Shown here: piece by piece, positions 52,446 to 60,121 of the stretch
Position numbering within the stretch: position 1 is the stretch's first letter
How the letters are laid out: every line of letters starts with the position of its first letter
DNA from: Maricaulis sp.
Lineage (GTDB): Bacteria; Pseudomonadota; Alphaproteobacteria; Caulobacterales; Maricaulaceae
Direction: 5' to 3'
Length of the DNA stretch: 64,000 nt
Assembly (NCBI GenBank): GCA_002692855.1
Contig: NZMJ01000117.1
Span: 62,001-126,000 of the forward strand
Made by a program: the position numbers and the translations under genes
The notes under the pieces: generated by a model
Told to the model about the DNA's origin: nothing
What the model saw: only the letters and a program-made list of their open reading frames with translations
Databases searched by the model: none

Positions 52446-54074
52446 ATGGAATCGAACACCGGAACCGATTGGCTGGACACGGTAGCGGGACTGTCGTCCG
52501 CCGATGCCGCGCGCGCCCGCCGCCTGGCGACCGAAACCGGTGAATCCCTGTCGCGCGCGCTTCGGCGTCTGGGTACGGCCTCCGATGCCGCGATCGCCCG
52601 GGCGCTCGCCGCCGCCTATGGCTTGCCGCAGATCGCGGCCGCCGATTTTCCTGACAATCCGCTCGCCGAGATCGGCGTGTCGCCGGTTTTCCTGCGTGAA
52701 TCCTGGGTGCTTCCGGTCGGTCTTGGTGACGGCTCGATCCGGCTTGCCGTGGCCGACCCGACGGATACGGCCGGTCCCGACGGGGTGCGGCTGGCCTCCG
52801 GACAACCGGTCGAGATTGCCGTTGCGACCTTTGCCGACATCGAGGCGGCGCTGGCGCGCTGGTATGGCGAGGGCGAGAACCGCCTGTCTGACGCGCTCGA
52901 TGCAGAAACCGGCGATGCGGACGCGGAAAGCCTCAAGGACCTCGCCAGCGAAGCTCCGGTCGTCCGGCTGGTGAACACCATCCTGGCCGACGCGATGAAG
53001 TCGCGCGCGTCCGATGTCCACATCGAGCCTTTCCGCGACCGGCTGCGCCTGCGGTTTCGCATCGACGGTGTCTTGCAGGAACGCCCCTCACCGCCTGCGG
53101 CGCTGTCGCGCCTCGTCGCCAGCCGGGTGAAGATCCTCGCCGGTCTCGACATTGCCGAGCGCAGACGCCCGCAGGATGGGCGCGCGCGCATTGCCGTCGC
53201 CGGCCGGGCGCTCGACCTGCGTGTGGCGACCGCGCCCACCGCGCACGGCGAAAGCATCACGATCCGCCTTCTGGAGGACCGCGATACGACCGTGTCCCTG
53301 GAAAGCGTCGGCCTCTCGGACCGGGATCGCGAACTGTTGTTGCATCATCTCGAAGCGCCTTACGGCCTCGTGCTCGTGACCGGTCCGACCGGCTCCGGCA
53401 AGACCACGACGCTGGCCGGGGCGCTCTCGAAACTCAATGCGCCCGGCCGCAAGCTGATCTCGATCGAGGATCCGGTCGAATACCAGATCGAGGGCGTCAA
53501 CCAGATCGCGGTCAATCCGGCCATCGGACTGACCTTCGCCGCAGTCCTGCGCTCGGTGTTGCGCCATGACCCCGACATCATCGTGGTGGGTGAGCTGCGC
53601 GATGGCGAAACCGCCGAGATTGCCGTCAATGCGGCACTCACCGGTCACCTCGTCCTGGCCACTGTCCACACCAATACCGCAGCCGGTGCGGCGCCGCGCC
53701 TGATCGACATGGGCGTCGACCCGGCGCTGCTGCGCTCCACGCTCCGCCTCGCCATTGCCCAGCGCCTGGTGCGCGTCCTGTGTCCCGATTGCCGTGTGCC
53801 AGCCGAGCCGCCCGAAGGGCTGAGCGCGGCCTGGGAGGCGAAGGGCTGTCCGGCCTGTGACCAGACCGGCTATCGCGGCCGCTCCGGCGTGTTTGAATTC
53901 ATCGAGGTCGATGGCGTGATCTCGGAATCCCTGCGCGACGGCGTCTCCTCGCACGAGATTGAGAAAAAGGCGCGCAAGACGGGCGCACCCTCCATCGTCG
54001 ACGACGCTCGCCAGAAGATCGAGCAGGGCGTCACCAGCCCTTCCGAGGTTCGCCGCGTCCTGGGAGGGGTCTAG
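52446..54074 (+). CDS. gspE: Second T2SS ATPase GspE
   Basis: The 542-aa protein has an N-terminal MshEN/GspE-N domain (about 1-140) and the ATPase core. Walker A GPTGSGKT lies at 313-320, followed by ISIEDPVEY, Walker B DIIVVGELRD, TVHTNTAAGA and the zinc pair set CPDC...CPAC. It is clearly distinct from the first GspE (503 aa). Operon spacing is 3 bases before and 3 bases after. Confidence 0.96.
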   Translation: MESNTGTDWLDTVAGLSSADAARARRLATETGESLSRALRRLGTASDAAIARALAAAYGLPQIAAADFPDNPLAEIGVSPVFLRESWVLPVGLGDGSIRLAVADPTDTAGPDGVRLASGQPVEIAVATFADIEAALARWYGEGENRLSDALDAETGDADAESLKDLASEAPVVRLVNTILADAMKSRASDVHIEPFRDRLRLRFRIDGVLQERPSPPAALSRLVASRVKILAGLDIAERRRPQDGRARIAVAGRALDLRVATAPTAHGESITIRLLEDRDTTVSLESVGLSDRDRELLLHHLEAPYGLVLVTGPTGSGKTTTLAGALSKLNAPGRKLISIEDPVEYQIEGVNQIAVNPAIGLTFAAVLRSVLRHDPDIIVVGELRDGETAEIAVNAALTGHLVLATVHTNTAAGAAPRLIDMGVDPALLRSTLRLAIAQRLVRVLCPDCRVPAEPPEGLSAAWEAKGCPACDQTGYRGRSGVFEFIEVDGVISESLRDGVSSHEIEKKARKTGAPSIVDDARQKIEQGVTSPSEVRRVLGGV

Positions 54075-54077
54075 GTC

Positions 54078-55274
54078 ATGGCGGTCTTTGCCGTCCGCGT
54101 GGCACGGCCCGGAGGGGGGATCGAAACCGCCCGGATCGAAGCCGCCAATGGTGACGCCGCTGCGGCTGCCGCAATGGCACGCGGACTGACCCCGCTCTCG
54201 GTCTCGGTGGCGAGGCCCGAGGCCGCGCCGCGGACCTCCGCCAGCAAGAAGAAGCTCGCCACGCGTGTGGCCCGCGAACTCTCGGTCCTGACCGGAGCCG
54301 GTCTCAGCGTCGAGCCGGCCCTGTCGGCGCTGACCCGCCATGCGACCGAAAAGGAATTGAAGGAAACCGCCGACGGCCTCCTGACCGATGTGCGCGGCGG
54401 TTCCGCCCTTTCCGAAGCGTTCGCCGCCCGTCCCGACATCTTTCCTGCACCCTTTCCGGAGATCGCCGAAGCCGGCGAGGCCGGCGGTGCACTGGGAAAG
54501 GCGCTCGGCGAACTGGCGGATACGCGCGAGCGCCGCGAACAGGTCGAGGCCGGTATTCAGGGGGCGCTGATCTATCCCGCCGGCCTGCTCGTCATCGCAA
54601 CCCTGGCCGTCACCGGATTGATGGTGTTCCTGGTCCCCCAGTTCGAGCGCATGTTCGACCAGATCGGCGGCGATGTTCCGCCCCAGGCCGCCTTCGTGTT
54701 CGCCATCTCGGCCTGGCTGCGCCAATGGGGCCTTTGGCTGCTCGGCGGTATCGCTGCGCTCGTCTTCGCCTTCGTGATCGTGACCCGCCAACCGGCCATC
54801 CAGGAGCGGATTGACCGCTGGATGCTGCGCTTGCCGATGATTGGCGACGCGACCCGCACCATCATTGCCGCCCGCTTTTGCCGAATCCTGGGACTGCTAT
54901 TGCGCAATGGCCTGTCGGCCGCGCCGGCCCTGCGCCTGGCTGCGCGCGCGGTGGGGAACAGCTGGGCGGTCACGCGCCTGTCCGCCGCCTTGACCGAAGT
55001 GCGGGCCGGACGCGGCTTTTCCGAACGGGTGGAAGCCAGCGAGGTCTTGCCGCCGCTGGCCGCCGAACTGTTGTCGGTGGGCGAGGAAACCGGCGATCTG
55101 GGTGCTGCCGCCACGCGGCTCGCCGATTTCTACGAAGCCCGCTTTGAACGCAATGCGAAAGCCATCTCGCGCATTGTCGAACCGGCGGTCATTATGCTGG
55201 CCGGTGTTGTCATCGGCGCGGTGATCCTGTCGATTCTGTCGGCGCTGATGAGCATCAACACACTGAATTTCTGA
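54078..55274 (+). CDS. gspF: Second T2SS inner-membrane protein GspF
   Basis: The 398-aa protein starts MAVFAVRVARPGGGIETARI. It has two T2SSF domains (KLATRVARELSVLTGAGLSV; RFCRILGLLLRNGLSAAPAL), a central double membrane region (LLVIATLAVTGLMVFLVPQF, LWLLGGIAALVFAFVIV) and a C-terminal segment (VIMLAGVVIGAVILSILSAL). It has lower similarity to the first GspF than expected for a recent duplication. Confidence 0.95.
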   Translation: MAVFAVRVARPGGGIETARIEAANGDAAAAAAMARGLTPLSVSVARPEAAPRTSASKKKLATRVARELSVLTGAGLSVEPALSALTRHATEKELKETADGLLTDVRGGSALSEAFAARPDIFPAPFPEIAEAGEAGGALGKALGELADTRERREQVEAGIQGALIYPAGLLVIATLAVTGLMVFLVPQFERMFDQIGGDVPPQAAFVFAISAWLRQWGLWLLGGIAALVFAFVIVTRQPAIQERIDRWMLRLPMIGDATRTIIAARFCRILGLLLRNGLSAAPALRLAARAVGNSWAVTRLSAALTEVRAGRGFSERVEASEVLPPLAAELLSVGEETGDLGAAATRLADFYEARFERNAKAISRIVEPAVIMLAGVVIGAVILSILSALMSINTLNF

Positions 55275-55294
55275 CCGGTTTGCAGGGGAAGACG

Positions 55295-55729
55295 ATGAAA
55301 CGCACTCAAAAGCCGCACGGAAAGTCCGGTTACACGCTGGCCGAACTGCTCGTCGTCATGGTGATCCTGGCCCTGCTTGCGGCCATCGCAACGCCTCTGG
55401 TTCTCAATCAGCTCAACAATGCGCGCCACCAGTCAGCCGCCACGCAGGTCGAAAACTTCGCGACCGCCCTGTCCTATTACCGGCTGGGCGTTGGCCGTTT
55501 CCCCGACGCGTCCCAGGGACTGCAGGCGCTCATCACCCAGCCATCCGGAACAACCGGCTGGAGCGGCCCCTATCTGGACGCCAACCGCGGCATCCCCGAC
55601 GACCCCTGGGACCGGCCCTACATCTATGAAGTCGTCGGGCCGGGGCAGGTCGTCATTCGCACCCTTGGCCGCGACGGGCAGGAAGGCGGGGACGGCGAGG
55701 ATGCCGACATCGTCCGCACGGTCCAGTAA
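55295..55729 (+). CDS. gspG: Second T2SS major pseudopilin GspG
   Basis: The 144-aa protein has leader KSGYTLAELLVVMVILALLA, FPDASQGLQALITQP, IPDDPWDRPYIYEVVGPG and the Ca-binding end LGRDGQEGGDGEDADI. ATG 55295 follows GGGGAAG; the TTG at 55280 is the alternative. Confidence 0.95.
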   Translation: MKRTQKPHGKSGYTLAELLVVMVILALLAAIATPLVLNQLNNARHQSAATQVENFATALSYYRLGVGRFPDASQGLQALITQPSGTTGWSGPYLDANRGIPDDPWDRPYIYEVVGPGQVVIRTLGRDGQEGGDGEDADIVRTVQ

Positions 55730-56177
55730 GCGCGGCGGATACACGCTCGCCGAGCTGCTTGTCGCCCTGGTCATCATCGCGCTGACCCTGGCGATCGTAG
55801 GTCCGCGCCTTTATTTCAGCTCCGATGCCGCGCTGGCGGACCGCGCCGTCCGGTCCTTCGAGAGCGCCGCGCGTGCCGCGCGCGCCGAAGCGCGCCTGTC
55901 CGGATCCGACACCGTCCTGACCGTCAATCTCGACACCGCTGTCTTGCGTATCGAACCCTCCGGGCAGGAATTCCGCTTGCCGGAGCAGCTTGCGCTGACC
56001 GCGACGGTCGCCGAGGCCGAGCTGGACCCGCCGCTCGCCGGCATCCGCTTCTTCCCGGACGGCAGCTCGACCGGCGGCGACGTCGGGGTTGCTTTGGGCG
56101 ACGCCGAGCGCGCCCTCACCATCGAATGGATTACGGGCCGGGTGAACGCCGCACCCGAAGGCGATCGCGATGAGTAG
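55701..56177 (+). CDS. gspH: Second T2SS minor pseudopilin GspH
   Basis: The 158-aa protein from ATG 55701 (MPTSSARSSKRGGYTLAELL) overlaps the end of gspG by 29 bases. A longer open frame upstream is a shadow inside gspG. It has a prepilin leader, then FESAARAARAEARLSGSDTVLTV and a beta domain, as in GspH. Confidence 0.88.
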   Translation: MPTSSARSSKRGGYTLAELLVALVIIALTLAIVGPRLYFSSDAALADRAVRSFESAARAARAEARLSGSDTVLTVNLDTAVLRIEPSGQEFRLPEQLALTATVAEAELDPPLAGIRFFPDGSSTGGDVGVALGDAERALTIEWITGRVNAAPEGDRDE

Positions 56178-56526
56178 AAGGACCGCCTCCCGGCGCGGCT
56201 TCACGCTGATCGAGTCGATCGTAGCGCTGACGCTCGCAGCGGCCGGTTTCGCCGCCATCTACCAGCTCTATGCCGGGTCGGCGAACGCCGAACGGGCCGC
56301 CACCGAAATGGTGTTCGTGTCACGCCTGGCCGACACGATCCTGTCGGATCCCGCGATTGACCCTGAAGGCGTTTCGCAAGGGTATCGCTGGCGGCTGGAG
56401 GCTTCGCCGTCCCCGGCCCAGACGGGGCTCGACACGCTGACTCTCGTCATCCTCACCCCGGCCGGACGCGAAGTGCAGGTCGTCACGGAGCGGGTCTCGC
56501 CCACGCGTCAGGAAAGCGCGTCATGA
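56170..56526 (+). CDS. gspI: Second T2SS minor pseudopilin GspI
   Basis: The 118-aa protein has leader RRGFTLIESIVALTLAAAGF with the conserved Glu, and a small C-terminal domain (LTLVILTPAGREVQVVTERV). It overlaps gspH by 8 bases and gspJ by 4. Confidence 0.87.
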   Translation: MSRRTASRRGFTLIESIVALTLAAAGFAAIYQLYAGSANAERAATEMVFVSRLADTILSDPAIDPEGVSQGYRWRLEASPSPAQTGLDTLTLVILTPAGREVQVVTERVSPTRQESAS

Positions 56527-57239
56527 GACAGGCCGGCTTCACACTCGCCGAACTGCTTGTCGCGCTCGTGCTGACCGCCGCCGCCGTCGGCATCGTCAGT
56601 GAGGGCGTGCGCCGCAGCCTCGCCTACGAAGCGCGCCTTTCGGAAATCCGCACGCAGCGCGAGGACACCAGTGCCGCCCTGGCTGCGCTGCGCAGCCGTT
56701 TCGAAACCCTCGTTTTCGCCGCGCCCGAGCCGGCTTCCGACAACCGCCGCTCACCCGTGGAGCGCGGTCCCGGTGCTGACATCCCGGAAACACCACCGCC
56801 CGGCGGCCCGGACCAGCAGGCACATGTCCTGTTCGCGGGCGAAGCCTCGTCCGTGACCTTTCTGGCCGCCGATCCCGGCTATCCCGCCCGGGCCGGTCTC
56901 TACGAGTACACGCTGGCGTCAACCGCCATCGGAGACGACGCGCAAACCGGCGGATACCAGCTGGTCCTGTCGCGCCGCGCATTCGGCGATCTTTCCGCCT
57001 TTGGCGACAGCGGTCCGTCGCAAAGCTGGACGCTTCTGACGACCGATACGCAGCCCGTGCTGTCCTATGCCCCGTCGCCCGGCCAGTGGCGCAGCAGCTG
57101 GATCGACCAGGACACGCTGCCGGTCCAGATCCGCATCGCGTTTGGTGACGACTCGGCGTCGCCTGCCTTCATCGTCGCCCTGCCCGCCCCGCCCCCTGAT
57201 GAACCGGAAGACGATATTGGCGGGGAGATCACCCAATGA
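56523..57239 (+). CDS. gspJ: Second T2SS minor pseudopilin GspJ
   Basis: The 238-aa protein has leader QAGFTLAELLVALVLTAAAV and a GspJ-like beta domain with VTFLAADPGYPARAGLYEYT. A Pro-rich stretch (RGPGADIPETPPPGGPD) is unlike the first GspJ. It overlaps both neighbours by 4 bases. Confidence 0.88.
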   Translation: MRQAGFTLAELLVALVLTAAAVGIVSEGVRRSLAYEARLSEIRTQREDTSAALAALRSRFETLVFAAPEPASDNRRSPVERGPGADIPETPPPGGPDQQAHVLFAGEASSVTFLAADPGYPARAGLYEYTLASTAIGDDAQTGGYQLVLSRRAFGDLSAFGDSGPSQSWTLLTTDTQPVLSYAPSPGQWRSSWIDQDTLPVQIRIAFGDDSASPAFIVALPAPPPDEPEDDIGGEITQ

Positions 57240-58123
57240 CCGGGCGCCGCGGCATTGCCCTGCTGATCGTGGTCGCCTTCCTTGGCGCCTTGTCGGTCAC
57301 GGCCGGGATGAGCGCGATGGCGGCGCGGGTGTCTGCGGCGGGCGCCTGGGCCGAGTTCGACCAGCTGAGGCTGCGCGCGGCCATTGATGCAGCCGTGAAC
57401 CGGGCCGCCATCGGCCTGACCGTTGCCGATGACGAGGCGGATACGCGCTGGCAGGCAGACGGGCGCGACTTCAGCTTCGAGATTGACGGGATCGACGTCA
57501 CGCTCTGGCCGGTTTCGGAGAAGGGGCGGTTCGACATCAATCTGGGCGAACCCGCCGACCTTGTGCGGCTCTTGCAGGAACTGGACGTTTCCCGGCGTGA
57601 TGCCGAGGCCATCGCAGGCGCCATGGCGGATTGGCGCGACGCGGATGACGACCGCAGCCAGCCCGGCGCCGAGGCGCTCGACTACAGCCGCGACGGCTTG
57701 CCTCCGCCCGGCAACCGGCCGTTTCTGGTCCGCGAGGAATTCCGTTCGGTCCTGGGGGTGGATGCGGCAATCTATGACGCGGTCGCCCCCTACCTGACCG
57801 TCCACGGCGCTGACACCATCGCCCCGCTTTTCGCCCCGCCTGTCCTGCTCGACTCGCTCGACATGTCGGCGAGCGACCGCGGCCGGATTTTGCGCGGCCG
57901 GGCATCACGCACCCGCACGCCCGGCGAAGGAACGCAGTTTGACCGCGATCCGGGCGCGCGATATGCGATTCTCATCGAAGCGCGCACATCGGGAGGCGCA
58001 GTCATGCGCCGTGAAGTCGTGATCGCTGCTCCGGCCGGGGAGGCACCCTTCTTGCTGCTGCGTCAGTCACCCTTGCAGACCGGGACATTGCGGACTGTCG
58101 TGGGAGCGCCAGAGGACGAATGA
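57236..58123 (+). CDS. gspK: Second T2SS minor pseudopilin GspK
   Basis: The 295-aa protein starts MTGRRGIALLIVVAFLGAL, the GspK-type leader. It continues with FDINLGEPADLVRLLQELDV and MADWRDADDDRSQPGAEALDY, the helical insertion domain of GspK. It overlaps gspL by 4 bases. Confidence 0.9.
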   Translation: MTGRRGIALLIVVAFLGALSVTAGMSAMAARVSAAGAWAEFDQLRLRAAIDAAVNRAAIGLTVADDEADTRWQADGRDFSFEIDGIDVTLWPVSEKGRFDINLGEPADLVRLLQELDVSRRDAEAIAGAMADWRDADDDRSQPGAEALDYSRDGLPPPGNRPFLVREEFRSVLGVDAAIYDAVAPYLTVHGADTIAPLFAPPVLLDSLDMSASDRGRILRGRASRTRTPGEGTQFDRDPGARYAILIEARTSGGAVMRREVVIAAPAGEAPFLLLRQSPLQTGTLRTVVGAPEDE

Positions 58124-59142
58124 GCACGATAACCGACCAGACCCGCGCCGGATTGCGCCAGTGGATCGCCGATGTCGATGACGCGGCCTCGCGCCTGCCG
58201 GTGGCGGGCGGCCTGTTCGCGCGGCGCTGGCGCGTCCTGATCGTCGAGCCCGGCCAGATGCGGTATCGCGACGGGCGCGGCGAGGAAGCCGTCCTTCCCG
58301 CGCGCATGACGCCGGCCGAAGCCGGGCCGCTGATCGCGGCGCTCGCTCAGTCCGGTCCGCTGGTCCTGCGTTTTTCCTCCGCCATGGGCTTTCGCCGCAC
58401 GGCGCGCTTTCCGTCCGCCGCACGCGGGCATCTCGATGAAGCGGCACGCCTGGCCCTGCCCCGCCTCTCGCCGCTTCCGGTCCCCGACACCGCCTACGCG
58501 CTGGAACGCGACAGCCTGAACGAGACCGAGGGCTGGATCGACGTGTCGCTGGCGATGGTGCGGCGCAGCGATCTCGACCATGCGCTGGCGCGCGCGGCGG
58601 CCATGGGCCTGAAGCCCGCCGCGGCCGACCTGATGCGCACCGATCCGGATGCAGCGCCGGTCTGTGATCTGCGCGAAGGGCGGCGAACCCCGCCCGCCGG
58701 GCATTCCGCCTTCCGCTGGGCGATTGGCGCAGCCGCCCTCTTCCTGGTCGCTGCACTCGGGCTGACGCTCGACAACCAGGTGCGGCTCGAACCCCGGCTC
58801 GCCGAGATCGAGACCCCGGCAACCATCGAAGCCACACTCCAGTCGGCCATCGTTCAGGCACGGGCCAAGGGCGCCGCGGACCCGGTGACAATCGCACTGG
58901 CCGACCTGGCCCGCCGTTTGCCGGACGGGGCCTACGCAACCGACATCGCCTTCAACAATGGCAGCCTGCGTGTCTCGGGACTGGCCTGGGACGCCGCAGC
59001 GACGCTGAGCGCACTCGCCAATGCACCGGAGTTTGAAGGCGCTGCCTTCTCGGGCGCGACCGTGCGGGACGAGGAGACGGGACGCGAGCGTTTCGATCTC
59101 ACCTTGCGTCACGTCGTATCAGGCTCGGAGGCGCGCCCATGA
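58120..59142 (+). CDS. gspL: Second T2SS GspL/PilN-like protein
   Basis: The 340-aa protein has a cytoplasmic domain shorter than in the first GspL, a membrane segment (FRWAIGAAALFLVAALGLTL, about residues 195-215) and a periplasmic fimbrial-assembly/PilN-like domain (LADLARRLPDGAYATDIAFN; LRVSGLAWDAAATLSALANA). Position and topology indicate GspL. Confidence 0.82.
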   Translation: MSTITDQTRAGLRQWIADVDDAASRLPVAGGLFARRWRVLIVEPGQMRYRDGRGEEAVLPARMTPAEAGPLIAALAQSGPLVLRFSSAMGFRRTARFPSAARGHLDEAARLALPRLSPLPVPDTAYALERDSLNETEGWIDVSLAMVRRSDLDHALARAAAMGLKPAAADLMRTDPDAAPVCDLREGRRTPPAGHSAFRWAIGAAALFLVAALGLTLDNQVRLEPRLAEIETPATIEATLQSAIVQARAKGAADPVTIALADLARRLPDGAYATDIAFNNGSLRVSGLAWDAAATLSALANAPEFEGAAFSGATVRDEETGRERFDLTLRHVVSGSEARP

Positions 59143-59624
59143 ACGAGCAAAGCCGCCGCACGATCAGCCTGGCCGCCATCGCCGCGATCATCGTCGTGTC
59201 AGCCTATCTGTGCGGTGTGTCGGCCGGGCAATGGCTGGGCCTGAATGCGCGGATCGAAGCGGCCGAGTCGCGCGCCGATCTTCCACCCGCCGCCGACCCG
59301 CAACGCTACCTGCTCGTCGCCGACAACCGGTCGACCGCGACCGCCGATCTGCAAACCCGGCTCAATGACGGCGCACGCGTCGCGGGAATGACGCTGAGCC
59401 GCACCAATTTCGAGGCGGCCTCGGACGACGACCCGCTCACCGTATTTGCCGACATCGAGGCCAGCGGAACGCTGGTCGAGATTTCCGCTTTCCTGCACAT
59501 GGTGGAATCCACCACGCCGGCCCTGATCGTCGAAACGGCGAGCCTGCGCCCGCTGCGCGACAGTGACCGGCTGAGACTGACCGCCCGCATCCGGGCCCGG
59601 CTGTCACCGGGGGCGCGGTCATGA
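59139..59624 (+). CDS. gspM: Second T2SS GspM-like protein
   Basis: The 161-aa protein has one N-terminal membrane segment (ISLAAIAAIIVVSAYLCGVS) and a ferredoxin-like periplasmic domain (VFADIEASGTLVEISAFLHM), as in GspM/PilO-type proteins. It overlaps gspL and the next gene by 4 bases each. Confidence 0.82.
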   Translation: MNEQSRRTISLAAIAAIIVVSAYLCGVSAGQWLGLNARIEAAESRADLPPAADPQRYLLVADNRSTATADLQTRLNDGARVAGMTLSRTNFEAASDDDPLTVFADIEASGTLVEISAFLHMVESTTPALIVETASLRPLRDSDRLRLTARIRARLSPGARS

Positions 59625-60121
59625 ACCGGCGGATGTTGATCCTCCTCGGCGTGGCCGTATCCCTCGGCGCGATCTACGCCGTCATCCAGCTTGGCGGCGG
59701 CAATGACACGGCCCGGCCCGTTCCGCCGCCATCGGCAGAGGGCGGTGTGGTTCGCACACCCCCGATTGCGTACGAGGAAGGCCCCTTCCTGCCGCCGCTT
59801 TCATCCTTTCCGGCAATTGCCAACCGGCCGCTATTCCGGCCTGACCGCCGTCCTCCCGCTCAGCCCGTGGTGGACGTGCCCGTCAACCAGCCCGTAACGC
59901 AGCCCGCGACTGACCGGCCGCCCGACTTCGTTGTCGTCAGTGTCGTGACAGGGCCCAACGGGCGCGGCGCGGCTTCGGTGCGCGTCAATGGCGAGACGCG
60001 CCGCGTCTATGCCGGCGACATGGTCGGCAATTGGCGCATTGACGCCATTCGCCATGACGGCGTTCAGGTCTCCAGCGGTCGGGAGCGCTGGGCGCTCCCG
60101 GTGGGCGAGCCCGAAGACTAG
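59621..60121 (+). CDS. gspC: GspC-like protein lacking a PDZ domain
   Basis: The 166-aa protein has one membrane segment (residues 4-22), a Pro-rich linker and a GspC homology-region-like domain (FVVVSVVTGPNGRGAASVRV, VYAGDMVGNWRIDAIRHDGV). FPAIANRPLFRPDRRPP is a typical start of that region. Unlike the first GspC it has no PDZ domain and ends the operon instead of starting it. Its TAG overlaps the convergent subtilase TAG in a shared CTAG. Confidence 0.78.
   Translation: MNRRMLILLGVAVSLGAIYAVIQLGGGNDTARPVPPPSAEGGVVRTPPIAYEEGPFLPPLSSFPAIANRPLFRPDRRPPAQPVVDVPVNQPVTQPATDRPPDFVVVSVVTGPNGRGAASVRVNGETRRVYAGDMVGNWRIDAIRHDGVQVSSGRERWALPVGEPED

Noticed and set aside
53088..54791. 567-codon minus-strand frame across gspE and gspF of the second system
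   Set aside because: It crosses two well-supported genes and shows only low-complexity Gly/Arg/Asp composition.
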